Notes: generated by a model not told the origin, from the sequence alone. A stretch of 64,000 bases of DNA from Mesocentrotus franciscanus (GCA_037976565.1 CP137680.1:20052675-20116674), one strand, 5' to 3'. Positions 25,942 through 40,000 are shown, numbered from the stretch's first letter. Translations and numbers: made by a program.

Positions 25942-28900
25942 CTCCTCCTCCTCCCCTTCCTCCTGCCCCTTCTCCTCCTCCTCCTACTCTTCATCTCATC
26001 TACTTCTTATTAACGTACCTATTACCAATTCAAGAGACAGTGCCCAGTTTACCCCTCAGGCTCGCATCCCTTAAGCGAAGTTCATCAACTCCCATAACCC
26101 TAAAGATAATTGACTTTAAGATGATTACCCACCTCCCTCCCGTAAAATACATGTGTTGTGTAAAGAAATTATATTCGGATTGCGCAATATGTAATTGTAG
26201 TGTTCACATATTCCAAAAGGTGATCGAGACGTATAATGCTATTGAAATGCTATTGAACTTGCCTTCGGTTGAATTTAAAAATCTTTGCGATCGTGTCTGA
26301 ACACAAAATGGAAGGGTCTGGTGAAAGAAAACCTCCGTGCCTTTGCCTTAAAAAAAAAACTGTCCGAGTTCTTTAGGTTTTTTTATTTATTTATTTTTTT
26401 ATTATTTTTTTTGGGTACTCAAAGATAACATAAAAGCCAACTGGCTATTTACAATCATGTATAAGAATGTGAAATGACAAAAACATCATGTAGTCCACTA
26501 CAACTCAAATATAATTTTGTTTAAATGGAGGCTTAACTTGCCATGCTTGGCTGCAATTACATACATATTCAGATTTAGAGAGTTTTTTAGGGTTGATCTT
26601 TACGTCTCTTGAATTGGTAATAGGTACATTGCTAACTTATTATGATTATTGATAACTGGGAATCGATGTAGCTGCAACACAATCAAGACTATCAAAGAAA
26701 ATGCACAAGGGCACATTTAGTGTTTTTATTGTGTCGCCTATATATATTATGTTCGAAGTTACGTTATATGTCAATGTCAATGTAATGTTCTCACATTTGA
26801 AAAAGGTGACAAACACGCCCATTGACTTGCCATATGATGCCTTTTAAAGTCTTTCCGATCGTTTTCTGCTTAGATTGACATGATTTAACGAATGTAAAGC
26901 GAACATAGCTGACAAAAGTAGCCATTTCAAGTGCTATTCAAGCAACGACCTGTTTATGCCTTGATGTCTTGGAGAGGATAATTTTAAAATAGACTAGAAA
27001 GAAAGGGCAATTAATGTCAATTTAGCAGGTGTTTGGTATAGTTTTCTATATTCTCCCTCTCTCTCTTCCCTCCCTTCCTCCCTCCCTTCCTCTTTCTAAC
27101 TGTCCGTGTATTTCTCTCAACCCACCCCATCTCCCCCTCTCTTCCTCCCCCTCTCTCTCTCTCTCTCTCTCTAATGCTTCTCTATTTTTTCTTCAGGTGT
27201 TCTTCAATCTCAGTGGTATCTTTATTACCTTTAATGCTGATGCCTTCGCTAAAACTGTCAACTACACTGTCTTACTTAAGCTATTTTGTACCATAACCAC
27301 GATAATACGTAAAACACTTTCAAAACTCAAACCTAGGGTGATTTCAACAGCATTTTGGGTCACCTTCCGAACTATCCAAATATTTCATTGACGTATTACG
27401 TAACTTGAACATGATCTTTTGCTTCTGGGATCTACATGAGGGCATTGAAATTGCCCTTTCGATTTCCCGATCGGTTTGCGATTGTGTTGTTATATACGTG
27501 CTGAACCGTAATTTCTTTGAAGATTTTGTTCTTAAATTATCTTTCCAGGTCCACCTGTCACCGTGAGATCTGATATCTTTGTGCTGAGTATCGGGCCTGT
27601 GATTGAAATTAACATGGTAAGTTTAATGGAACAAACCATAGCTAGAAGGAAACATGTAGTTACGTTACCGGAAGTGACGCTTGTTCAGAGGTCAAATGCA
27701 CGAAGCGCCGAAACAGTTCCTTCCCATAGAGATTGTAAGTGGGATGAAAACACTGAAGGAGCTCCAGAAAAATAAATTAATTTTCTCTGGAAAAAATGTA
27801 TAACTCATGTTGAGAAATGTGATCATCCCCCGCCCCACCCCCCTACAGTATTATTTGTTTTTTTAATACAAATTTTCGACTTAAATATTCAAACTTTTTC
27901 ATTCAAAATGTTATACAGTAACCTAGTGAAAATTAATGATCGCAGTCTTATGCATTTCATAAACATGATACGTGATTCTTTACCAATGAATTTTCTTTTA
28001 AGCACTGTAAAAACAAAGCGGCAATACTCATTTCATGAAATATCAAAGTGATACAAAATATATTATGATAAGAAAATACACCTCATTACACAACAAACTT
28101 TTCCCCATTTTCGAACGAGTATTTTTTTGTTCTATCATGTTTATTTTTATATGAAATTCTTCCGATGTTACAGACTCTTTCCACGGCGAAGCTCATCCTA
28201 TCGCAAACCTTTTGCCAAACAATCAAATAAGCATTTAGATTGGATTTTTCTATCAGGAATAAATAGAACATGACCGACTTCCACTGCCCACATTGCGGCC
28301 TTGTCCAAGGCGCAACACTTTATTTTTTCTTGTCTAGATATTATACGTGATATTCTCCCTCTTTTTTCTCTGGAACAACGACAAACATTATTAAAAACCC
28401 GCTGTTTTTTTTAAATAAACGTAATAAAGCGATCTTTTCAGTCCAAAGCAAACTTAAATAATCAAGTGACGATCTATGGAATCAAACAAATTTGCTATCA
28501 GAAATTGCCTCAAGTTGGCGATATGGCGAGTGAAGTGTATTCCAAAACTCACTTTCGCTATGCTTGATGGAGATTGAGAAACACATGGCAAGGGTGTTAC
28601 TTTGTCTCTGATCGCTGATCTCTGAAGCTGGGCTGGGCTACATACCCCCAAAATAGCAAACGCATAGCCAATTTTTTTTTAAAGTGTTATGCTTACACCT
28701 TCGCGTTAAGACGCAATCGCTCGTTCTATATACCTCGGCCATTGTCTCGAATTTAATTGAGACTATCCCATGACCTATATTTTGGGGATAGAAAATGATA
28801 TAAATTTTCCTTGTCATGTTTCATTCACAGAATGATGTCAAATAAACCCGCTCTCTTTCTGTCGTGAGCGCAGACAGAGAGGCTGGTTTAAATAGGCCAT

Positions 28901-29351
28901 ACTTCCCCTCCCCCTCCAAACAGTCATTTATCCTTACCCCACCCCCTTACTGGAAGACAGGAGACATTGATGTTATGTCCAGTCTATGGAGAATCTTGCT
29001 AAGAGATCATAATTGATTGAGCCTGCAGCTAGAAACACAAATATTCAGGTTACTTAAAATGTAATAAATATTGATAGCATGATTTTGTGAAGGTTCCCCG
29101 AATTTAACAATTTCAATGAATATTACAAATGAAATATGAATGATTGCACTACAAACTTCTCACTATTCCAGTAATCCCAAATTGACATTCTCTTCCGTCA
29201 GAGGGGGGAAATGACCTGAGATTAATGTCCAATGTCTTAACCGTTGCGGGATCGTTAAGGGGCTCTGAACCCTTTGAAATGGCGATGTCCTTAAAAGTTT
29301 ATAATGGTTTAAGTCAGTCTTTGAATCAATTGTCATTTTTATTTGTTAATA

Positions 29352-29382
<31 letters not shown>

Positions 29383-32300
29383 TCCAGGAGTTTCAGGTCG
29401 ATATGTTCTTCCGTCAGAGGTGGAATGACCCCAGGTTAAAGTTCAATGTCACGACCTTTGATGAGCTGCGCCTGAACACGGTCATGTTGGAGACGATTTG
29501 GTATCCAGACACGTACTTCTATAACGGCAAGGAGGCCATCAAACACAGTGTGACTACGCCTAATAGGATGTTTAGAATATCACCAGAGGGAAATATACTA
29601 TATACATCTAGGTGAGATTATGTAACTGCTTACTTCTCTCTGCTACTCCACCCCTTTGCGCCTTCCGCATCCATTTGCCCGCTTGGACTTTTTATAAGGA
29701 AGTTCCATTGGTGTTAATGCTGATCCTGAACCCGAAACATCAGTATTAAAAACACGCTATCAGGTAAATTAATTGTGACAGGAATATGACGCAATCTTAT
29801 TTATCTGCTCCTTAATGCTTAATTCTGGTAAGATCACTTATAATGTGTAATTCTGGTAAAATCACTTAATGTGTAATTCTGGTAAGATCACTTAATGTTT
29901 AGTTCTGATAAGATTACTTAATGCTTAATAGCCTACTGGTAAGATCACTTAATGCTTAATTCTTGTAAGATCACTTAATACTTAATTCTGGTAATATCAC
30001 TTAATACTTAATTCTAGTAAGATCACTTAATGCTTAATTCAGTTAAGATCACTTAATGCTTAGTTCTTGTAAGATCACTTATAATGCTTAGTTCTGGGGA
30101 GATCACTTAATGCTTAGTTCTTGTAAGATCACTTATAATGCTTAGTTCTGGTGAGATCACTTAGTGCTTAGTTCTGGTGAGATCACTTAATGCTTAGTTC
30201 TGATAAGATCACTTAATGCTTAGTTCTGGTAAGAACACTTAATGCTTAATAGCCTACTGGTAAGATCACTTACATGTAATGCTTAATTCTGGTAAGATCA
30301 CTTAATGCTTAATTCAGGTAAGATCACTTAATGCTTAGTTCTGGTAATATCACTTAATGCTTAGTTCTGGTAAGATCACTTAATGCTTAATTCTGGTAAG
30401 ATCACTTAATGCTTAGTTCTGATAAGATCACTTGATGCTTAATTCAGGTAAGAACACTTAATGCTTAATAGCCTACTGGTAAGATCACTTACATGTAATG
30501 CTTAATTCAGGTAAGATCACTTAATGCTTAATTCTGGTAAGATCACTTAATACTTAATTCTGGTAAGATCACTTAATACTTAATTCTGGTAAGATCACTT
30601 AATGCTTAGTTCTGATAAGATCACTTAATGCTTAGTTTTGGTAAGAACACTTGATGCTTTATACTGTTAAGATCACTTAATGCTTAATTCAGGTAAGATC
30701 ACTTGATGCTTAATTCAGGTAAGATCACTTAATACTTAATTCTGGTAAGATCACTTAATGCTTAATTCAGGTAAGATCACTTAATGCTTAGTTCTGGTAA
30801 GATCACTTAATACTTAATTCGTGTAAGATCACTAAATGCTTAATTCTGATGAGATAACTTTATGCTGGTAAGATCGCTTAATGCTTACTTCTGGTAAGAT
30901 CACTTAGCACTTTATTCTGGTAAGATCACCTAATGCTTATTTCTGGTAAGATCACTGTCCCCGTGACTTGACATGGTAAATGAATACACAATTGATTAAC
31001 TGACTACGTAGCATTGATTATAATTCCACACTACCCCTCCATTATTCAAAATGGTGATTATTTATTTCAGTTTCCAAGTTTTGAGCGAAAACCCCACGAG
31101 AAAGGGGTCTCAGCAAGCACTTTCAAAATTTTCCCCTTGTACCGAACACTCTGACAGTACCCATGTTAAAGATCAGGTTCATTGATTTTAAAAACTAACT
31201 TTATTGTCATTATTGCAAAGGTAACACTTTGATTTGACAAGGTTATCAAAATTCCATGCTCGGAAACATTCGAAGTAATGATTATTATGAATTAAAAAAC
31301 TCTTAAATACAGCCCCGACATAGCACCTGAAATGCTCTCCGATCGCTGCTGAGATGTGTGACGTCACATGTTGAACATGATTTGCACAAGCAGACGATGT
31401 CCCATGACATCTCACACATTTTCAGTGCCTGTTTCATCGTCTCCTCTTCAGTTATTTCTCTTACTTCACTACCGTCAGACTAAATGTTTAATCTATTGCC
31501 TCACTCTAAACCCCGCGCATGGTATTATTTTGATGAAAAATGCACGATAAAAAATAAAGGAATCCGTCGCTTGTAAACAAAATAAGACGCCATTGTATTT
31601 TCAGCTGCATACACCGCGGTATGTTCGGCGTTTCAAGAGGAACAAATGCGTCCATGCTTTCATTCCGGGGTTTTAAATTTGAAAGTGTGGTTTCTTTGAT
31701 TGTTCATTAACCCCTATCCTGTGTATTTACAAACAAAAGAATTTAGTTATCAGAATCGGGTCATATCCCTTTTGAATGGTGTAAAATTCCATCACATTTA
31801 TATACACTAAACTCATTATAATTTGAGAAATAATAGCATTGCAATTATGTTCATTCTTTATGGGATGTCGTCTGCTTGGGCAGGATTGGTTCATATTGTG
31901 ACGGCATTAAAACATCGTTATTTTTCTGGCGAATCTCTCGCATATCCCAGATGCTATGGAGGTGGTTTTATTTGTATTTTTATAAATCATCCGATTTGTA
32001 GTTGACCTACAACTTGTACGATGGCCATCTATTAGCTTACCAGTTTCTAGTAATATGTTATTTGCCATATTTGTGATTTTCTTTGAACCCGCACTTTAAT
32101 GACCTAATGCCACTGGGTACGTCGCCCATTTATTTATTTATCTATTTATTTTTTGCACAACCTCTTAAAATTATTCAGCATACCAGTGATGGATATTGAT
32201 ACACATGAATTAATAAACGGGGGAATGTGGGTGAAAACCTGATTGACATTCCATGGTTAATGTGGAAGTGGTTGATAATTGGACAAACGTGAATGTATTG

Positions 32301-33994
32301 ATCTATATATAGATGTTTAAGTGTAGGAGAAAATGGATACAGGGCCTAAGCGGAGAATGAGAAATGATTGCGTAAAAATGACGTCGGAGCTGGAACATGC
32401 ATTATTGGTATATATGCATTTGCGTGGCTACGAGGTGATAATGGTTATGGGCACTTGCCCCCCCCCCCTATCAATGGACATTACAGAATGAAGGAAGAAA
32501 GATTTGAAATAAATGGAGGGAAGAACATTATTATATGAAATGAATTGAAGATAATCCGACAATGATTGACAATGGAGGGGGGCTATCTTCTTCTGGATTT
32601 CTCCTTCCTGGGTCGAGCCGCTCTGCTTCCTTGCATTCATTATCATCTAACCCCCGCGAAGCCCTTTACCCCTGCCACTTGGCGTCAATGGTAGCAAACG
32701 CGTTTAAGTTACATGTTAATGAATATCACAGATCTAGTGTGTGGAAATTATGGGCAAGGAGGAAATAAATGATACATGTTATTAACAAAAAGAAGATAAT
32801 AACAGTACTCGTGAAGGTCGTGAATGAAGGAAATATGTAAATTAATGGACCAATCTAGTCTCCAAATAACGACATGTGCAGCGAATATAGGCATAGAGCC
32901 GAGCGACGGGTGATTGATGGCTTTGCATTGCAAGTTTACGTCACACTTGGATATTTACATTGTGACGTCAGATTTCAGATCTTGTGACGAATTAAAAAAT
33001 GATTCCATCATGTTTTCGTCCTTCATATAGGCTGACGGTGGTGGCGGCATGCATGATGGACCTACGGAAATACCCGATGGACACTCAAGTTTGCCCACTT
33101 TCTTTCGGAAGCAGTGAGTATGATGAGGGTCGGGATGAAAAGAAAAAAGAAGAGAGAGAGGGCGTGTTTTAACCCATTTTGGCCGTCGTTTTTCTCCCTC
33201 TGCCAAAAGGGATTATTTTACAAGTTAAAATATTTTTATTGAAATTTATCGAGGCACCCTGGTTTCAAATACCAGTAGTAAACACGATCTTAATCACGAA
33301 CAAGTTGTACCCAAAGAATGAAAACCTATTCATAGCGAACCATGTCCATTGTAGAAACAAACAAGGGAAAAGAATAATGAGAGAGAATGAATAAGGATTG
33401 AATACTCTTCATATAGGCTGACGGTGGTGGCGGCATGCATGATGGACCTACGGAAATACCCGATGGACACTCAAGTTTGCCCACTTTCTTTCGGAAGCAG
33501 TGAGTATGATGAGGGTCGGGATGAAAAGAAAAAAGAAGAGAGAGAGGGCGTGTTTTAACCCATTTTGGCCGTCGTTTTTCTCCCTCTGCCAAAAGGGATT
33601 ATTTTACAAGTTAAAATATTTTTATTGAAATTTATCGAGGCACCCTGGTTTCAAATACCAGTAGTAAACACGATCTTAATCACGAACAAGTTGTACCCAA
33701 AGAATGAAAACCTATTCATGGCGAACCATGTCCATTGTAGAAACAAATTCTATATCTATATCTTAGATAGTATTTAGTTATATTATCATTCTGATATTAC
33801 GTTCAAATAATAATATTAAAAATCAAGTTGCTTTTAGCCTTCCACGTTATAGTGTAATAGATTTCATAGTTTCATTAAACATTAGAAGGGGATTGTAGAG
33901 AATGGTGAAAAATAATGCAAAAAAGATGATAAGAGAAAAGAAAAGGAGCATTAGGACGGGATGAAGAGATACGAGAGAGGGGAGAGCAAGGGAG

Positions 33995-34027
<33 letters not shown>

Positions 34028-37000
34028 TGGGGAGGGGAGAGGGAAAAGAATAATGAGAGAGAATGAATAAGGATTGAATACTCTTCTGAATAGAAACAAG
34101 AAGTATATCATATGGATTACGCTGGCTCCTAGAGCAGTATGGTTTATTATTGAAGATGATGGCTACTGATGAAAACGGATTGTGATGTAGATGGTGGCTC
34201 TATTGAACGGATAAATAAGGTAAAGGTATATTGCAGCTATCATGGAGAGGGGAGAAGGAGGGAGGAAGATGGGGAGGGAGGGAGAGAGAGGGGGTAGAAA
34301 GGAAGAGAGAGAGAGAGAGAGAGAGAGAGGGGAGGGGTTGGGTGTGGGTGAGGCGAGAGGGAAAATGTTGGGGAAGGGGGAGAGAAACGTAAAAGAAACG
34401 GATAGGGTAGACAGCAACCAAGAGGGGGAGGTAGAGATTTGAGATCATTTGATACAAAAAGGATGATGATAAAATTTGGCTCCTTTAAGCCACTAGTTGT
34501 ATACAATATAATTTATGTAAATGTAGGGCTGGGGGATGTAAAACCAAAACCAGTCAAGAGAAAAGGGATATAGAAAAGAGACGGGGCGGATACAGAGAGA
34601 GAGAGAGAGGGGGGGACTGGTGTGAGAGAAAGATTGTGAGAGGGGGAAAAGAGTGGGGAAACAGAGAGAGGTAAATTCAAATGCAGTAAGAAAGAGGGAG
34701 GGAGAGAGAAAAAAAAGCGAGAGAGGGAGAGTGAGAGAGAAGGGGAGGGAGGAACGATGGGCGGAAGGGGATGGGGGCAAAGGTAAAGACAGACGACATA
34801 CCGACATATAGACAAAGATACAGGGGAGGGATGGGGCTCCAAGATCCTGAATATTGGGAAGGAGTCGAACAAAATATAAAAGTGCAAATGACTTCTAAAG
34901 GTTCACCTCAAAAGCCTTATTTATTTGGCAAGGCTATCGCACTCCACAGACAATGCAATGATTCCTATCACGTCCATGCCTATGTCTATGTCTGGGGAGT
35001 GTTTACCTTCGAGATAATTATGGAACTTTTCTCCCTTCTTCTATTCTTCCTGTGTTGTTGCCTTTTCCCTCTTATCTTACAAAAAAAAAAAAAACGTTTC
35101 ATCATCCCTCTCCATGCTATGTCTTCTCTCTTAATGACACGTATGTAATGTTCTGATCTTTTAATAGTTATCCTTAAACGAAAAATAAGATACCATGTAT
35201 ATAACACCTTTGCAATCATTTATACATGTACCTAAGAAATACTTCAAAACGTAAGTTTATTTATTACAGTGTGAATTAATCAGCACAATATTTGATATGT
35301 TTTCGATTATTACTTCAACATGGTTTTAATTTTATCCCATTTCATTGTTTTAGACTTAAGAAATGCTTATCGAAGAGTAGGGGTAAGAAGCGTGTAGCTG
35401 TTGAAAGCAAATGACAACAGGAAAATGCACATGTTCAAATAAAGCTCTCAAAATCGTCTGTCACGTGCTTTGCCTCTGCTGAGAGAGTTGAAGTGCAAAT
35501 GCATTATCGTACAAATTAAGTGAAACCCAAGTTGTACGTAATAGAGCCAAGACTCTGGACTGGGGGGACATCATTCCCTATCCATTGCATATCATCCCCT
35601 CTTTCTATTTTTCCTCTTCAGCGTTCCTTAAAAATCAATCAACATGTCATTTCGATTGATTTCCGATAAAAGCCTCTCCCTTTTCTATCAACAAGGGCGC
35701 ATCAAAGACGGAAAAATCCCGCTGATTGTTTTCTTGATGTTCCCCCTAGCCTGCAGGGAGCAGCTTGATAATTTTTCGATTTCATTCCCTCCCTTTTTTG
35801 TTTGTTTTCGTGATTCTATATAAAGCTCCAGGGTACGCACTGTCTCCGAGAAGCATGTTATTCACAATGGAATTGGGTATCGTCGAGTTTATTTCATTGC
35901 GATGGATAGTATATTACTATTACACCCCCCTCCTCGTTCCAACCCTAAGATATACGTTCATAAAATCAATATCCTGTCTTATTTTGTATGTTCACCTCCC
36001 GAGAGAGCAAGATTCAAAACGTCTCTTTCTTTACTCAATATTTTCCTCTTGGAACATATCTGATTATTTTTCTTTAATATCAAAGAGTGAATCGTTGAAA
36101 ACATGTTTCTTTTTATTATTGTCCTTTTACAATAAAGTTCAGAGAAAAAATGCAAAGCACAATTAAATTTCATTAAAGTGACTCGGTAACATTGTTCAAG
36201 GTTGATGAAAAAACTGCGTATTTTTTGTATGAAATGTTACTTATTATATTCCTTCTACTGTACTAACCCTCTAACATGCAAAAAATCCTGAAAAAATTCT
36301 CAAACGACAAAGATATTTATGGTTTTCTTTGAAGGCGTCCTGTGCAACACCCTCTAACAGTAAATTCTCCCAACCATTTTTAAATTTTCCCAACCGTTTT
36401 TCCATAAAAATAAGACATAAGACAGGCTTTTTTAAATCTGTCAACACTTAAATGTCTGGAATGGTATATAGAGCCAATTCATTGCTTTGTGACGATTTAC
36501 ATTCACCTAAAATGTAATTAAACTGTCATAATATAGTTAGGAGAATTAAGGAATCGATCAGATTAGTTTTTCCCAATTTTTATCATTAATAATGGTCTGT
36601 TTTCACTCAGCTTTTCAGGTTATCTTTAATTGTATACATCTAGCATTGAAGTCACTACCTGAGCACCATTTTCTCTCATCTGAACAATGTTACCAAGTCC
36701 CTTTAATGAATCTCTTTATACGTCTTTAGAAAGGCCTCTTTCATTAATAAATTGGCATGAACATATTTTTATTAATATTTTACCTGACTTCAGAAAGCAG
36801 TGTTGTCTAGAAAACCTAATCAATCTGTATTCCTACAAGCAAGGCTATAAGTTCTATGGGAGGGACTTGGTGAATGAACATTAATTTTTAAACGAAATGA
36901 AAGTATTTTCTCTCTCTCTTTGACAGAGATGAAAGGAAGGGATGACCCGTCAAGTATTATAAACCAGTAAGTCCTATCCGAGGGACAGGGTGAATTGACA

Positions 37001-40000
37001 TTAATTCTAATAAATTATTTACTCTCTTCTTTAGAAAGCTATTCTGAGGGGCATAATAATCTATGAAGGAACATGTATATATATATATATATATACTTCT
37101 GCATGTTTGGCATTAAGTCCTATCCGAGGGATTCTGAATAACCTTGCCTTTTTTTCTTTCTTATCTCTCCCTCTTTCTCTCTCTCTCCCTCCCTCCCTTT
37201 CTTTCTCTCTCTCTCTTTTAGATAGCTATTCGGAGGAGGATGTGATCTATGCGTGGAAATATCCCTACCCCAATGAATCGTTGGCCATTGACGCTGCTGA
37301 GGAGCTTATGTTGAACCAGTTTAATCTCACAGGCTGGGAGGGAAAGAGTCGCGTCAAAGTATCCAATAGAATTGGTAAGATTTTTTTCCTTCTGTATGGG
37401 GGAAAAAAATCTCTGTATTATTATAAGACAATATTTAACGTGGAAATCGATGTGAAATATGAAATATCCCAATTTAACTGCTGAATCTGAAACTGACTTA
37501 GTGGCTATAAAGTTAATGTCCATTGATACTATCTCTTATTCTGTCCTTGTGTCCTAACCATAGCCCCGCCCCCTTTGGCAAAGACATTAAACAGCCCAAT
37601 GAACCTTCATAGTTTGTGGCGAATTATTAGAAGATACTGTCAAAATGGCTAACCCTACCCTTTCACAGAAATTGGCCAGTGAGGTGCCTCATTTTATGGG
37701 ATTTTCTTTATACCGGATTCATGAAGCCTGAGAGAAGTTGATCACCGAAGGACACGTCTCGTGGCGTAGCTTGAGATCAACTTTTGAAGGGCTCAAGTGA
37801 CTGCAGTCGGGAGGGGGGGGGGGTAATTTCAAGGAGGATGAAATTAAAAAATAAATATCTCGAGAGGGAGGGTGTGGAAGGGGGCGTATTATGTTCTTCT
37901 TAACTTGTCTTACCCTCTCCATTTATACAGGCTCTTATTATTTGCTTTCCTTTTTAATTCTTCTTTCTTGCCCCCTCCCCCCATACAATGGTGGGGATCG
38001 TGGTTTAATTATAATATTATTATATTTTATTACATGAAAATAGGTAGACTATGACTGAATATTATATTAAAATGAGATTGGAAAAAAGTAATTTTACCAA
38101 GACATTAAGAGAAATAGACTGATGCGACGAAATTGGCAACAATAGTTAAATTTGACTAATAGCCATTATAGCATCAAACGAAGAAGAAGAAGAAGAAGAA
38201 GAAGGGGTGGCATGATCTGCGGCCCCCATTGGCTACCCCACTGGACGTATCCAGGTCCCTCATCGCCTTCCCTCTTTGAAGTGCTCTATAATTCTTTGAT
38301 GTCATTCATCTTGTTTTGAAATGAAATACTATCCATTTCCCCTCTCCAGGTAACCGGACCGTGCTGACCGTGGAGTTCAGATTGGAGCGTCATATTGGAT
38401 TTTTCCTCATCCAGACGTATTTCCCGTGCGTCATGATCGTGGCCCTGTCCTGGGTATCCTTCTGGCTGAACCGTGAGGCCACGCCCGCAAGAGTAGCCCT
38501 CGGTAGGTAGTGGTTTAAACCCAAATTGCCATCAGAATCTGTGGCCTACTCATGAGTTTATAAACTGAGGGGGGAGAGGCTGCCGAAGACCCAAAGTCAT
38601 TTTTTCAGTAAATTAGCACAAAAAAAGTGAAAACTTTTGTTTGTGTATTTGTTAGAATTGTTATGGAATTCGTGGTCCCTTTATTTTTAAACAAAATCAT
38701 AGATACTTAACAGATTATCATTTCCGGTTTCTACAACAATGGACAACGTAGTTTTCGAGCTATTGAAATGACTATTGTTTAACGAATTTGTCTCGGGTAT
38801 TATTATCATCAGGAACAAAGCAATATGCAGTCCTTTCAGACTCCACACGTATAATTCAGTATCTCTGGATATCTTAGATCTGCACATGTATGGCGGTCAT
38901 GTCAAATAATCAAACTGAGAAGGGGTACCCCTTTTCATCAAACGTGTCGCTTATCTTCGAAGAAACCAGTTGATAATCTGTTTTGTTATTTTGAATCTAA
39001 ATGTCATTAGATTCTTCTCAAACTCCCCGAAGCCCTTTTTATTGACAGTTTCGAAAAACACCTACCACCGATTCGTCACCATTATAGCCTCGTACCATAC
39101 AGATTATTCTTTTGTAAGTTTTAATGGAATTACATACACCTCCCAGCCACAGACGACGGTCGGGTTGAAAAAAGTCATCTTTCCTGCATCCCCCGTAAAC
39201 CAAATACAAAGATCTGTTTTTTCAAGCGCTTCTCGGACGGTGTAATCGGAAGTTTAATCAATGATCTTCCCTTCGGCAACCCTTGCCACAACTGTTTTGA
39301 CTTCTGGTGTCGCTACTTGTTCCAAATGGATCGCAAAAAGTGATACGCGGCGAATCAAATGGTTCGCGGCAAAGTTAATAAGAATTGATTCTAGAAGCGC
39401 AGCTATAGATTTTCCTCTTGTCGTCGAGTGTCAGTGGGGTTTCCTGGAGGGGCGGTTTCAGGGAACGCAAAGAAGATGGAAAAATGTCTTGATTAGAATT
39501 GATTTTTTTTTTGTAGCAAAAGAAAGATGCCACACTCTACGAGAAAAAGAAAGAAAGAAAAACTTTTTCTTTAAAAATCATTATTACTTTTTATAGTATT
39601 GAGCTTATGTAACCTATCGTTTTTTGTTCTAAAAAAATATTTTTCAAAGATAGAATGCTTTTTCAGGTGTCCTAGTGTTTTTTGTGGGTTTTGTTTAGTA
39701 TAGTTTTCTAATGCACAGCCTAGTGTGAAAATTATTGTTTAGAGGCCAGAAAATGAGAAAGGAGGAGCACGAAGCAAACCAAAAATACCAAAGTTTTATA
39801 AAATTGTGAATCAAATGATTAAAAAAAAAACCTTGAATCTCAAATTTAAAAAATGCACATGATAAAATCCCCTTTTTTCGAGTATCATCCGTCTATACAG
39901 TACATTGAGAGATACCAAGCTCTATTTTCCCCAATGAAATCAACAGTTTTAGTGCTCTCTTTTGTGTAAACAAAATGATTTGGGTATAGAAAATTGTGTG

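Larger units (their letters stand above)
17316..27548. other. Receptor intron, repeats only
   Basis: Microsatellites listed separately; a (CGGGT)3 run near 17437; a degenerate gttagggtt region near 24540-24600. No exon recognised on either strand. Confidence 0.6.
33021..33746 (+). repeat. Tandem duplication (386-bp offset) containing the Cys-loop exon
   Basis: Two blocks of about 340 bp, nearly identical, begin at cttcatataggctgacgg (33021 and 33407). Between them lies a filler, 33366-33410, which is identical to 34041-34085 further downstream. The filler suggests the duplication formed with template switching to the downstream site, or that it is a misassembly. Confidence 0.9.

Noticed and set aside
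29811..30956. CRISPR-like periodic array
   Set aside because: Units are directly contiguous with no unique spacers and vary by point changes; the context is an animal intron. It is a minisatellite.
32955..33592. Minus-strand frames starting [16 protein letters not shown], present twice
   Set aside because: They are the antisense of the duplicated Cys-loop exon block and appear twice only because the block is duplicated.
39261..39596. Additional exon in the intron between receptor exons 6 and 7
   Set aside because: The open frame has no family resemblance, and exons 6 and 7 already join perfectly through a split Gly codon in the conserved pore.
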